Program-made: the position numbers and the translations under genes
Part shown: positions 14,637-22,221 of the stretch, one piece after another
Numbering within the stretch: the first letter of the stretch is position 1
Layout of the letters: each line of letters starts with the position of its first letter
NCBI GenBank assembly: GCA_035575035.1
Contig: DATLYH010000041.1
Coordinates: 1-31,089 of the forward strand
DNA from: DATLYH01 sp035575035
GTDB taxonomy: Bacteria > Planctomycetota > Planctomycetia > Gemmatales > Gemmataceae
DNA: 31,089 bases
Reading direction: 5' to 3'
The notes under the pieces: generated by a model
What the model saw: only the letters and a program-made list of their open reading frames with translations
Told to the model about the DNA's origin: nothing
The model's database searches: none

Positions 14637-15734
14637 TCAGCGGATCAGGAAAGACGGCTCGCGGACGTTCTGCTCGGCCACCTCGGGGGTGATCTTGCCC
14701 GCCCGCAGCAGCTGCCGCACCGACTCGTCAAAGCTCACCATTCCGTCTTCCCGGCCGGTCACCAGGTAGTTGTCGATGCTCTCGATCTTGCCGGTGCGGA
14801 TGGCGCTGGCGATGGGGTAGGTGTTCCAGAGCACCTCCAGGGCCAGGTGCCGCTTTGCTCCGCGCTCGGTTCCCGGGAGCAGCCGCTGGGCCACGACCGC
14901 CCGCAGGCTCAGCGCCAGCTGTGCCCGTACATCGCGCTGCACGTCCTGGGGGAACAGATCGGCATAGCGGGTGATGGCTCCCTTGGCGTCGCGCGTGTGC
15001 AGCGTGGTGAACACCAGGTGGCCCGTCTCGGCGGCACTGAGCGCCATCTGGGCCGTCTCCCGGTCCCGGATTTCCCCCACGAGGATGACATCGGGGTCTT
15101 GCCGCAGTCCGTACTTCAGGCCGTCGGCAAAGCTGAGTACGTCTGTCCCCACCTCGCGCTGCGTCACCACCGAATTGGCTGCCCGTGGGAAGCGGTACTC
15201 GACCGGCTCTTCTACCGTGATGATTCGGTAACCGCCCGTCTGGTTCAACAGGTTGATGATCATTGCCAGGGTGGTCGTTTTCCCCGAGCCGGTCGCGCCG
15301 GTCACGATGACCAGTCCGTCGCGCACAAAGGCCAACCGTTGGGCCAACGCGGGCGGGAACCCGGCCCAGTCGAAGTCCGGAATGATGGTCGGCACGATGC
15401 GCAAGCAGGCCGCCCGCTGCCCGCCGGCATGGAACAGGTTGGCGCGGAACCGGTTGGTTTGGCCGGCCATCTCGAGCTCAAAGGAGAGGTCAACGTTTTT
15501 CTGGGCTTGCAACCGAGCAAGGGCCTCGGGCGGACAGAGCGAGCCGACCAGCGTGTGAACTTCGTCCGCCGTCAGGGGCGGGTCAGGCAACTCGATCAGG
15601 TCGCCGTGCAGGCGGAGAACCGGCGGATAGCCGGCGATGAGGTGCAGGTCGGAGGCGCCGGCCTCGACGGCTTGGGTCAGCCAGCCGCGGAGGTTCTCCG
15701 GCACTCGGGGTATTTCGGAGTTGGTCTCGTTCAT
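14637..15734 (-). CDS. pilT: PilT-like type IV pilus retraction ATPase
   Basis: A 365-residue secretion ATPase of the PilT/PilU branch. The N-terminal domain (about 8-110) has the typical ASDLHLIAGYPPVLRLHG opening. The RecA-like core has Walker A GATGSGKT at 146-153, the Asp box around ITVEEPVEY (172-180), Walker B DVILVGE at 215-221 and the His box HLVFTTLHT at 239-247. ALSLRAVVAQRLLP is the usual late PilT motif. It should power pilus retraction or twitching on the cytoplasmic side of the inner membrane. No other pilus assembly genes are adjacent, though a prepilin-like DUF1559 gene lies at 22222. ATG 15734 is preferred over GTG 15752 because family members begin close to this point; the ribosome site is only GGGG-like. 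Confidence 0.92.
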   Translation of the reverse strand: MNETNSEIPRVPENLRGWLTQAVEAGASDLHLIAGYPPVLRLHGDLIELPDPPLTADEVHTLVGSLCPPEALARLQAQKNVDLSFELEMAGQTNRFRANLFHAGGQRAACLRIVPTIIPDFDWAGFPPALAQRLAFVRDGLVIVTGATGSGKTTTLAMIINLLNQTGGYRIITVEEPVEYRFPRAANSVVTQREVGTDVLSFADGLKYGLRQDPDVILVGEIRDRETAQMALSAAETGHLVFTTLHTRDAKGAITRYADLFPQDVQRDVRAQLALSLRAVVAQRLLPGTERGAKRHLALEVLWNTYPIASAIRTGKIESIDNYLVTGREDGMVSFDESVRQLLRAGKITPEVAEQNVREPSFLIR

Positions 15735-16042
15735 GGTTCCCCAACCTACCACACCTTGCGGACCAGGGAAAGTAGCCGGCAGGCGGAGCGTGTCGGCTGC
15801 ATTCCTTCAGGCGTTTCCGCCGGGCGAACCGCTGGACCTTCCGGGGCGGGCACCCTGCCGCCTGTCTCCCCGCGCGCGGCGGCAAGGCCGGCAGACAGCG
15901 CCGCTACGGTTTGCTTCTTGACAGCACCGTGTTCGCTATGCGATGATTCCCACCAAGGCATTCCCCCCTGCTGTCAGCTAATGGTCATCCATCACCCAAG
16001 GGCGGATCTCCGCTGCCGACCGCCTCTGCAGGAGATGCTCCG
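15735..16042. other. Divergent intergenic region
   Basis: About 300 bases between the PilT gene and the zinc-ribbon gene. No credible coding frame was seen. It includes GC-rich short inverted stretches and one promoter-like site, listed separately. Confidence 0.5.
15918..15947 (+). promoter_or_regulatory. Probable promoter for the zinc-ribbon gene
   Basis: A perfect -35 hexamer TTGACA (15918-15923) is followed 18 bases later by GATGAT (15942-15947), a four-of-six match to TATAAT. Transcription would start near 15955, leaving a leader of about 90 bases before the ATG at 16043. Confidence 0.4.
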
Positions 16043-16363
16043 ATGGCATTGGTTATTTGCCCTCAGTGCAGCGGGATTGTCGCCGACAATGCCCCCTACT
16101 GCCCCCATTGCGGCGCCCCTCAGAGGGTGCAACCGCAACCGGCTCCCTTCGTCAAGCAACTGAAAGAGTTCACGGGCCAGCACTCCACCCAGACCAATCT
16201 CCCTTTGCTAGGCGGGGCCGCGGTGGGCGTGGGTGTGGTGCTGGCCGGCCACTTCCTCCTCGGTGGGGCGGATGGCGATATCAATGTCCGCATGCTCTGG
16301 TGGCAGGTCGCGCTGGGGGCCCTGCTCGGCTGCCTGACCGGCGCGCTGTTGCAGCGGAAGTGA
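16043..16363 (+). CDS. Small zinc-ribbon membrane protein
   Basis: A 106-residue protein. The N-terminus is a zinc ribbon with two Cys pairs, CPQC (6-9) and CPHC (20-23), the pattern of zinc-ribbon domains common in bacterial membrane proteins. After a Pro/Gln-rich spacer come two predicted membrane helices, about 54-74 (LLGGAAVGVGVVLAGHFLLG) and 85-103 (LWWQVALGALLGCLTGALL). The ribbon would sit in the cytoplasm. Function unknown; such ribbons often mediate protein or nucleic acid contacts. GGAG at 16031-16034 supports the start. The stop is only 9 bases from the stop of the convergent kinase gene, so the two transcripts must overlap or end very sharply. Confidence 0.75.
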   Translation: MALVICPQCSGIVADNAPYCPHCGAPQRVQPQPAPFVKQLKEFTGQHSTQTNLPLLGGAAVGVGVVLAGHFLLGGADGDINVRMLWWQVALGALLGCLTGALLQRK

Positions 16364-16372
16364 AAGCGGTCG

Positions 16373-18034
16373 TCAGCTAGCCGGCCGGGCGGCCCGGACG
16401 CGCTGGCGGTAGTACTTCAGGCCCGGGAAGAAGAAACAACCGGCCGTGGCCAGCCCGAAAAGGAGCGGCCCCACCTCGTAAAACAGAGCCATCGGAATGG
16501 CGGTCAGGAAGTTCAACAGCGCAGGGACGTAGAAGTATCCCGACAGCATCCCCGCCTTGCACAGGAAAACCATGCCGGCGATGAGCGCCAGGACCGGCGA
16601 CAGCCGGAGTACGTCCAGCCCTAGTAGCCACTCCACCACGAAAACGCCGAGGGTGGCGATGATGGCGGCGCCCCAGACGTGCGCGATCTGCCGTTCGATA
16701 AACATCACCGGCCCGCCGCGCTTGCGCAGCTCCCAGAAGATGGCGGCCCACACCACCAGCCCGACTCCCCACAGGGCCAGATACGGCAGCGGACTTTTCA
16801 CCCCCCACCAGAGCAGAGCATTGGTCAGCAGGCACAGCAGCAGGATCTTCAGGCTATGCCACATCCATAGCAGACCCCAGTTCTCCAGAACGGCGGCATG
16901 ATGGGTTTCGCTGAACCAGTGGCTGACCAGGGCGGCGAGGCTGACCGACCAGACCGACGGCCGGTCGCCGCGCAGGAACGCCTCCAGATCGTCGGCCAGC
17001 TCGGCGGCGGTTCGGTAGCGCAGCTCGGGCTTCTTCTGCAAGCACTTCAGGCAGATCAACTCCAGGACCGGATCAACGTTCGGGTTGAGCCGGCGCGGCG
17101 GCACCGGCGGCTGCTCCAGCACCAGAAGCAAGGTGTCGAGCGGGGTGGCGGCCTGGAAGGGGGGCCGGCCGGTGAGCAATTCGTACAGGATGGCGCCAAG
17201 GCTGTAGACGTCGCTGGCGGGGCTGACCAGGCCGCGGCTGTCGGTGGCCTGCTCGGGGGCCATGTAGCTGGGGGTGCCGAGGACGGCGCCGGTGCGCGTC
17301 AGACTCTCGCCGCCGGCAACGCGCTTGGCCAGACCGAAGTCGGTGACATAGGGTTGTCCGGCGCGGTCGATCAGGACGTTGGACGGCTTCAGGTCGCGGT
17401 GGAGGACGCCGTTCTGATGGGCGTGATGGACGGCGCGGGCGACCGCAGCCACGTAGCGGGCCGCTTCCCGCGGCGGCAGCGGTCCCGGGGCCACCAGCCG
17501 GGCCAGGGTGGTCCCTTCGACGTAGCGCATGCTGAAGTAGGCCTGGCCGTCACATTGGCCGACCTCGTAGACCGGGACGATGGCGGGATGGTCCAGACGG
17601 CCGGCGGCCTCGGCTTCTTCCTGGAAGCGGGCCAGGTCCTCGGCCGAGGCCCACTCGCCCCGCAAGACCATCTTCAGGGCGACGATACGCTCGGGACTTT
17701 TCTGGCGGGCCTTGTAAACCACCCCCATGCCGCCGCGGCCCAGCACCTCGAGCAGCTCGTACTTGCCGAAGGCACGGGGAAGGCCGGCCGCCGCCAGCTC
17801 AGCGGCCGGCGAGCGGGGCTCCAACATGGTCGGCGCCGCGGAGTGGGCGAACTCTTCCGCGATCTGGACGGCGGCCCAGAGCTGCCGCAATTCGTCGGCC
17901 AAGTCGGGGTGCTGCCGGGCGGCCGCCTCGATATCGGGCCGCTCTCCCTGCCGCAGTTGCCGGGTCAGCTCGTCCAGCAGCCGGGCCAGTCGCTGGTCCC
18001 GCTCCGCTTCGCTGGTAACGGCAGAGTCGGACAT
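16373..18034 (-). CDS. Hanks-type Ser/Thr protein kinase with six membrane helices
   Basis: A 553-residue protein. An N-terminal helical region (about 10-65, RLARLLDELTRQLRQGERPD onward) is of the kind found before many planctomycete kinases. The kinase domain spans about 92-355 with all key residues: glycine loop GRGGMGVVY, Lys121 (VALKMV), HRDLKPSN (212-219), DFG (232-234), GTPSYMAPE (253-261) and SDVYSLGAILYELLTG. The C-terminal 170 residues hold about six hydrophobic segments (LKILLLCLLTNALLWWGV through PLLFGLATAGCFFFPGL) instead of the single helix plus PASTA or other sensor domains of classic PknB. It should phosphorylate Ser/Thr on partner proteins in response to a membrane-derived cue. 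ATG 18034 is chosen over an upstream in-frame start at 18073 because a GGGGG tract lies before it. Confidence 0.92.
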   Translation of the reverse strand: MSDSAVTSEAERDQRLARLLDELTRQLRQGERPDIEAAARQHPDLADELRQLWAAVQIAEEFAHSAAPTMLEPRSPAAELAAAGLPRAFGKYELLEVLGRGGMGVVYKARQKSPERIVALKMVLRGEWASAEDLARFQEEAEAAGRLDHPAIVPVYEVGQCDGQAYFSMRYVEGTTLARLVAPGPLPPREAARYVAAVARAVHHAHQNGVLHRDLKPSNVLIDRAGQPYVTDFGLAKRVAGGESLTRTGAVLGTPSYMAPEQATDSRGLVSPASDVYSLGAILYELLTGRPPFQAATPLDTLLLVLEQPPVPPRRLNPNVDPVLELICLKCLQKKPELRYRTAAELADDLEAFLRGDRPSVWSVSLAALVSHWFSETHHAAVLENWGLLWMWHSLKILLLCLLTNALLWWGVKSPLPYLALWGVGLVVWAAIFWELRKRGGPVMFIERQIAHVWGAAIIATLGVFVVEWLLGLDVLRLSPVLALIAGMVFLCKAGMLSGYFYVPALLNFLTAIPMALFYEVGPLLFGLATAGCFFFPGLKYYRQRVRAARPAS

Positions 18035-18241
18035 GGATACCCCCGCTTGCGCCAAAGTGCTCCTACCGACCAAGGGCCCCTTTCAGTTTACCAGACTTGG
18101 GGCGGGCGGGGCGGTTCGCCGCCGTGCCGTGGGGGAAGCGCCCGCGCCGGCCGCCTTCGCTCGCGCCTCCGGCTTCAATTCCTGGAATCCCGCTCATGCG
18201 GCAGGGCAGCCGGTTCGCCGGAACGGACTTCCCTTCTGCAT

Positions 18242-18247
18242 TACAAT
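18242..18247 (+). promoter_or_regulatory. Possible -10 element for the ABC cassette
   Basis: TACAAT (18242-18247, context CATTACAATAAG) lies 54 bases before the first ATG of the three-gene transporter cassette in an AT-richer patch. There is no clear -35. The rest of the 267-base gap from 18035 shows no gene. Confidence 0.3.
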
Positions 18248-18301
18248 AAGAAGGATGCCCCTGGCCCGACGGCAAGCACCGATGCAACGAGAACGACCCT
18301 G

Positions 18302-19309
18302 ATGCCGATCATCGAGGCGATCGAGCTGTCCAAGACTTACCGTGTTGCCCAGAAGAAGGAAGGCCTCCGCGGCGCGCTGCGCGGCCTGTTCCGGCGCGAG
18401 TACCGCGAGGTCCACGCCGTCGAGGGCGTCAGCTTCACCATCGAGCCGGGAGAGATGGTCGCCTTCCTCGGCCCCAACGGCGCCGGCAAAACCACCACCT
18501 TGAAGATGCTCTCCGGCCTGATCTACCCGACAAGCGGCACGGCCCGGGTGCTCGGCTATGTGCCGTGGGAGCGGGCCGATGCCTTCCGCCGGAGCTTCTC
18601 GCTGGTGATGGGGCAGAAGAACCAGCTCTGGTGGGATCTGCCGGCAGCCGACAGTTTCCAGCTGCATCGGGAAATTTACTCCCTGCCGGCCGACCAGTTC
18701 GCCCGCACGCTGGGCGAACTGACCGAGCTGTTCGGCGTCGGCCACCTTGTCCGCCAGCCGGTGCGCGAGCTGTCGCTGGGGGAGCGGATGAAGATGGAGC
18801 TGATCGCCGCCCTGCTGCACCGGCCGCGGCTCTTGCTGCTTGATGAGCCGACCATCGGCCTGGACGTGGTGGCCCAGGTGGCGATCCAGCGGTGTCTCAA
18901 GGAATACAACGCCAGCCGCGGCGTGACCATGCTCCTGACCAGCCACTACATGCGCGACGTCGAGGCGCTCTGCTCGCGGGTGCTGGTGATCACCCACGGC
19001 CGACTGGTCTACGACGGGCCGCTGGCGGGGATCACCGAGCAGTTCGGCCGATCGAAGCTGGTCAAGCTCCAGTTTGCCGGCGAGCGTGCCCCGGACGACC
19101 TGGCCCGCTTCGGCGAAGTAACCCAGCGTGACGGGCCGGCCGCCGACCTCAAGGTGGAGCGCTCCCGCGTGCCCGAGGTGATGAGCGCCATCCTGGAGCG
19201 CTACACGGTCATTGACATGAGCGTCCACGACCCGCCGCTTGACCAGGTGATCGCCCGGGTTTTCGAGGAGGCCAGAGCCAAGCATGAAGCCAATGGCGAA
19301 GCTCGTTGA
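18302..19309 (+). CDS. ABC transporter ATPase, ABC-2 exporter type (COG4586-like)
   Basis: A 335-residue nucleotide-binding subunit. Walker A GPNGAGKT is at 57-64, the signature LSLGERMK at 157-164, Walker B LLLLDEP at 177-183 and the switch His at 215 (TSHYMRDVE). The insertion after the first strand (YRVAQKKEGLRGALRGLFRR) and the sequence VMGQKNQLWWDLPAADSF are characteristic of the ATPase that pairs with two DUF990-type permeases. A C-terminal domain of about 90 residues follows. It starts a tight cassette: the next gene overlaps its end by 26 bases. The substrate is unknown. The ATG at 18302 has only a weak ribosome site (CGAGAACG). The frame is open for over 460 codons upstream, but that part is the antisense of the kinase gene. 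Confidence 0.92.
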   Translation: MPIIEAIELSKTYRVAQKKEGLRGALRGLFRREYREVHAVEGVSFTIEPGEMVAFLGPNGAGKTTTLKMLSGLIYPTSGTARVLGYVPWERADAFRRSFSLVMGQKNQLWWDLPAADSFQLHREIYSLPADQFARTLGELTELFGVGHLVRQPVRELSLGERMKMELIAALLHRPRLLLLDEPTIGLDVVAQVAIQRCLKEYNASRGVTMLLTSHYMRDVEALCSRVLVITHGRLVYDGPLAGITEQFGRSKLVKLQFAGERAPDDLARFGEVTQRDGPAADLKVERSRVPEVMSAILERYTVIDMSVHDPPLDQVIARVFEEARAKHEANGEAR

Positions 19310-20159
19310 CGTCGGCGGCGCCGGACTGCCCGCGCTGGGGCCGGCCAGCGGCGCGCTGCGCAAGTACATCCGCATCTTCCGGGTAGCGCTGATCGAGCGG
19401 ATGGCCTACCGGAGCGACTTCTTCCTTTCAACCTTCCTGCGCTTCCTGCCGATGCTGACGACCATCCTGCTCTGGCAGGCAGTCTACACCGGCGCCGGCG
19501 CGGACGAGTTGGCCGGCTACACCCTGCACCAGATGATCGCCTACCTGCTGCTGGTCCACATCAGCCGGATGTTCTCCAGCATGCCGGGGCTGGCCCACTC
19601 GATCGCCCGCGACATCCGCGACGGCGGCCTGAAGAAGTATCTGCTTCAGCCGATCGACATGATTGCCTACCTGGTCTCGTACCGGGTAGCGCACAAGACC
19701 GCCTACATCGTCACCTCGGCGTTGCCCTACGCGGTATTGTTCTTCCTGTGCCGCAGCTTCTTCGACCGCTTCCCCGATGGGCCGACGCTGGCGGCTTACG
19801 TCCTGTCGCTGCTGCTGGCCTTTCTGATTGGTTTCTTCTTCGAGGCGAGCATCGGCATGATCGGCTTCTGGTTTTTGGAGGTGTCGTCGCTGCTGTACAT
19901 CATCAACACGGTGAACTTTTTCATCTCGGGGCAGATGCTGCCGCTCGACCTGCTGCCGCCGTTCTGGGTGTCGCTGCTGAAGGCGCTGCCGTTCCAGTAC
20001 CTGGCTTACTTCCCGGCCGCGGTCTTCGTGGGGAAGGTGCAGGGGGAAGAGCTGGTCCGTGGCCTCGTGGCCGAGGCGGCCTGGGCGGCGGCGTTCATCG
20101 TGCTGGCCCGTGTCCTCTACCGGGTCGGGCTGCGGCGTTACAGCGCCTACGGGGGTTAG
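19284..20159 (+). CDS. ABC-2 family permease, first of two (COG4587-like)
   Basis: A 291-residue membrane protein with about six hydrophobic segments (for example RFLPMLTTILLWQAVYTGAG, LSLLLAFLIGFFFEASIGMI, SLLYIINTVNFFISGQMLPL). The pattern RDIRDGGLKKYLLQPIDMIAYLV, and FISGQMLPLDLLP late in the protein, are typical of DUF990-class export permeases. It overlaps the ATPase gene by 26 bases; GAGGAGG at about 19264-19270 within that gene is a good ribosome site. Translational coupling is likely. Confidence 0.88.
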   Translation: MKPMAKLVDVGGAGLPALGPASGALRKYIRIFRVALIERMAYRSDFFLSTFLRFLPMLTTILLWQAVYTGAGADELAGYTLHQMIAYLLLVHISRMFSSMPGLAHSIARDIRDGGLKKYLLQPIDMIAYLVSYRVAHKTAYIVTSALPYAVLFFLCRSFFDRFPDGPTLAAYVLSLLLAFLIGFFFEASIGMIGFWFLEVSSLLYIINTVNFFISGQMLPLDLLPPFWVSLLKALPFQYLAYFPAAVFVGKVQGEELVRGLVAEAAWAAAFIVLARVLYRVGLRRYSAYGG

Positions 20160-20163
20160 AGGA

Positions 20164-21000
20164 ATGAGATCGGTCGCGCGTTACTTCCGTCTGCTGGGAG
20201 CCCTGGCCCGCTACAGCCTGGCCCGCGAGATGGCCTTCCGCGGCAACTTTCTGGCCAAGTTGGCCGTGGAGATCCTCTGGCTCGGCATTCTGTTGATCTT
20301 CTACCGGACCGTCTTCGCTCAGACCTCGGTGGTCGCCGGCTGGACCGAGGCCGAGTACCTGTTCTTCGTGGGCTGCTACTACACCCTCGGCGGAATCATC
20401 GAGACGTTCTTCCTGGGCAACTGCGCCGGCTTCTCCGATCTGATTCGCAGCGGCGACCTCGATCATTACCTACTCAAGCCGATCGACGAGCAGTTCCTGC
20501 TAACCTGCTGGGACATCGATTGGTCCACGGCGTCGAACGTGCTCCTGGGGTCGGCGGTGATGGCGCTGGCCTTGGGGCAGATGGACGGCTGGGTCTTCCG
20601 GCCGGGGCAGGCGTTGATCTTTGTGCTCATGCTCCTTTGCGGGACGGCGATCGCGTACAGCTTTCTGGTGATGTTGATGTCCACCGCCGTCTGGATGGTG
20701 CGCAACCAGAGCCTGTTCGAGCTGTGGTGGCTGTTCTCCAGCCTGATGCGCTACCCGCGCGAGATCTTCACCCAGAGTTGGGCGCAGCCGATCGGCTGGT
20801 TCTTCACCTTCATCATCCCGGTGATGGTGGTGGCCAACGTGCCGGCCCGGGTGATGGTGAAACGGGTGCTCGACCCGTCTAGTGAGGAGTTCGACCCGGC
20901 GATTATCCTGTTCACGGCGGCCGCAACGGTGGCCTTGCTGGTGGTGAGTCGGAAGTTCTTCCGCTTTGCCCTGCGGCGCTACCGCAGCGCCAGCAGCTGA
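20164..21000 (+). CDS. ABC-2 family permease, second of two (COG3694-like)
   Basis: A 278-residue membrane protein with six or so hydrophobic segments. The motif IRSGDLDHYLLKPIDEQFLL parallels the first permease (IRDGGLKKYLLQPID), showing that the two are distant paralogues that probably form a heterodimeric channel. It starts 4 bases after the previous stop, with AGAGGA directly before the ATG. Ending YPREIFTQSWAQPIGWFFTF and FIIPVMVVANVPARVMVKRV match the usual C-terminal half of this family. Confidence 0.88.
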   Translation: MRSVARYFRLLGALARYSLAREMAFRGNFLAKLAVEILWLGILLIFYRTVFAQTSVVAGWTEAEYLFFVGCYYTLGGIIETFFLGNCAGFSDLIRSGDLDHYLLKPIDEQFLLTCWDIDWSTASNVLLGSAVMALALGQMDGWVFRPGQALIFVLMLLCGTAIAYSFLVMLMSTAVWMVRNQSLFELWWLFSSLMRYPREIFTQSWAQPIGWFFTFIIPVMVVANVPARVMVKRVLDPSSEEFDPAIILFTAAATVALLVVSRKFFRFALRRYRSASS

Positions 21001-21009
21001 CCGGCTGAA

Positions 21010-21037
21010 GCGAGCGGCCCGTGTAAGCCGGCCGGTT
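21010..21037. repeat. Single copy of the GCGAGCGGCC repeat
   Basis: GCGAGCGGCCCGTGTAAGCC then GGCCGGTT, lying just after the stop of the permease gene. It matches the tandem units at 7411-7500 and the copy at 21725-21751. It could serve as a hairpin at the end of the cassette transcript; a TTCTTTTCTT stretch follows, so weak termination here is conceivable. Confidence 0.65.
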
Positions 21038-21069
21038 CTTTTCTTGGTGGAAGGGCCTGTCTCTGCGGT

Positions 21070-21075
21070 TATACT
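21070..21075 (+). promoter_or_regulatory. Possible -10 element before the small lipoprotein gene
   Basis: TATACT (21070-21075, context CGGTTATACTGG) lies 36 bases before the ATG at 21112. The best -35-like sequence, TTGGTG at 21044, is spaced 20 bases away, so the site is weak. Confidence 0.3.
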
Positions 21076-21111
21076 GGCCGCGTCCAGGAACCGCTTCCGG
21101 AGGGACTAATC

Positions 21112-21456
21112 ATGCATGCGCTGGTGCGGTGTGGCTTGTGGTTAACAATCCTTCTGACCCTCGGCCTGCTCCTTCCCGCGTGCAGTCCGCGCACGCCCAG
21201 CAAGGTCACTCAGGAGAACTATGACAAAATCAAGAACGACATGACCTTGCAACAAGTCGAGGCGATCCTCGGCCCCGGGACGAAGGAGGAAGGCGGCGAC
21301 GGCTCGGGCGTGGCGGCCCAGTTCGGCGTCCACGTCGGCGGTCCGGAGCGAGGCGGCCGGAACGTGGACACCTACGTCTGGGAGGCGAAGGGGAAGACGA
21401 TCAAGGTCCACTTCGTCAACGGCAAGGTGACCAACAAGCAGAAGGAGGGGTTCTGA
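21112..21456 (+). CDS. Small lipoprotein, SmpA/OmlA-like (BLIP-type fold)
   Basis: A 114-residue lipoprotein. The signal peptide ends in LLPAC with Cys24 as lipidation site. The mature part, NYDKIKNDMTLQQVEAILGP ... YVWEAKGKTIKVHFVNGKVT, has the shape of the SmpA/OmlA and beta-lactamase-inhibitor-like families: a helix with 'I..GMT..eV..iLG.P' and then a strand pair ending in 'v.F.nGkV'. Such proteins act as scaffolds in outer-membrane assembly or bind partner enzymes; which applies here is unknown. GGAGGG at 21099-21104 is a strong ribosome site. It follows the ABC cassette on the same strand after 111 bases containing a repeat. Confidence 0.75.
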   Translation: MHALVRCGLWLTILLTLGLLLPACSPRTPSKVTQENYDKIKNDMTLQQVEAILGPGTKEEGGDGSGVAAQFGVHVGGPERGGRNVDTYVWEAKGKTIKVHFVNGKVTNKQKEGF

Positions 21457-21499
21457 TCCCGCATTGCCTGAACCCGTCATCGTTTGCCGCAAGCGGCTT

Positions 21500-21527
21500 A
21501 GTGCCAAGCCGCTTGCGGCTTGGCACT
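21500..21527. repeat. Inverted repeat of the AAGCCGC family
   Basis: AGTGCCAAGCCGC (21500-21512) and GCGGCTTGGCACT (21515-21527) are perfect 13-bp arms around TT. A further core copy (GCCGCAAGCGGCTTA) lies directly upstream at 21487-21500. The core is shared with the inverted repeat at 6449-6480. AAAAAG follows, so on the minus strand the hairpin would lack a T run after it. Confidence 0.6.
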
Positions 21528-21538
21528 TAAAAAGAAGC

Positions 21539-21594
21539 CACCCCCCGACCCGGGAACCAATGTTAATTCACCCCCCGACCCGGGGACCAATGTT
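21539..21594. repeat. Two 26-bp direct repeats, 30-bp period
   Basis: CACCCCCCGACCCGGG(A or G)ACCAATGTT occurs at 21539-21564 and again at 21569-21594 with a single mismatch. The second copy runs into a perfect palindrome. I do not recognise the repeat. It could be a protein-binding iteron-like pair or the footprint of an insertion. Confidence 0.65.
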
Positions 21595-21608
21595 CCGCGC
21601 GGAACATT
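21589..21608. promoter_or_regulatory. 20-bp perfect palindrome with a parS-like outline
   Basis: AATGTTCCGCGCGGAACATT is its own reverse complement. Its shape resembles the ParB site parS (TGTTTCACGTGAAACA), keeping TGTT..C.CG.G..AACA but with CGCG at the centre. It may bind a dimeric protein; assignment to ParB is only a guess. It is in noncoding DNA beside direct repeats. Confidence 0.45.
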
Positions 21609-21724
21609 CGTCCACGTTGAGACGACAGCATAAATGGCGGCAGACCGGCCAGCGTCTCGGGATTTCGCCTCTCGCCCCTTCCCCAATGCCTGGAACCGGT
21701 TACACCCCCAGCGGGCTCTCTGAA

Positions 21725-21751
21725 GCGAGCGGCCCGTGCAAACTGGCCGGT
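21725..21751. repeat. Single copy of the GCGAGCGGCC repeat
   Basis: GCGAGCGGCCCGTGCAAACT then GGCCGGT. It is nearly identical to the copy at 21010-21037 at both ends, with a changed centre, as expected for a family with conserved arms. Confidence 0.65.
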
Positions 21752-22221
21752 CGAGTAGGTTGGGAACCGGCTCGGGTCTCAATCCTTGCTCGGTTCTTCT
21801 TTCGTTGACCCTCCCCCCGGCGCTGCCCGTCGCCTGCATCCAGTTCACCGGCTACTTGATTGGTAACTTCCCGCTGCTCGGGGAGACCTGCGGTCCGACC
21901 GGGGGAAGACCGGGCCCCAGCAGGGGCGGAGATCGACGAGAAGTAGCGCAACGAGATGGTCGCGCCACCGTGAAAACTGCTTCGCTCCTGCAAGAGCACT
22001 TGGGCGGCCGGCCCGCCAACGCCCATTACCTGCCCGGGGGCGGCGCGGCATTGGGCCCTGGACCCGCGCGCACAGTTTTTCATTGCCGGCGGCGGCCGGC
22101 ATGATATAAAGGAATCAACCTCCTTGATGAACAGCGGTTTTCAGCATCCGACAGATCATCGGGCAGCCGGAGGCGGCCTTCCTCCCATGCGGCTGCGCCG
22201 ACTCCTGGTGAGGAGCAGGTT

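Larger units (their letters stand above)
21457..22221. other. 765-base noncoding island rich in repeats
   Basis: Several open frames cross this stretch, but none has a ribosome site with protein-like sequence. It contains four structured elements listed separately: an AAGCCGC inverted repeat, two 26-bp direct repeats, a 20-bp perfect palindrome and a GCGAGCGGCC copy. At the right end TATAAA (22105-22110, context GATATAAAGG) may be the -10 box of the DUF1559 gene. The first half clusters unusual sequence; 21760-22080 shows nothing definite. Confidence 0.5.

Noticed and set aside
14592..16163. 523-codon plus-strand frame opposite the PilT gene
   Set aside because: PilT motifs are complete on the minus strand; the plus frame has no domain and runs on into intergenic DNA and a real gene in another frame.
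16898..18301. Long in-frame extension upstream of the ABC ATPase start
   Set aside because: The extension is the exact antisense of the kinase gene; ABC ATPases of this type start at the M-P-I-I-E sequence at 18302.
18194..19375. 393-codon minus-strand frame opposite the ABC ATPase
   Set aside because: Shadow of a gene with intact Walker and signature motifs on the other strand.
21464..21808. Open frame of 114 codons across the repeat island
   Set aside because: It is made of repeats and palindromes translated by chance, with no ribosome site or protein-like pattern.
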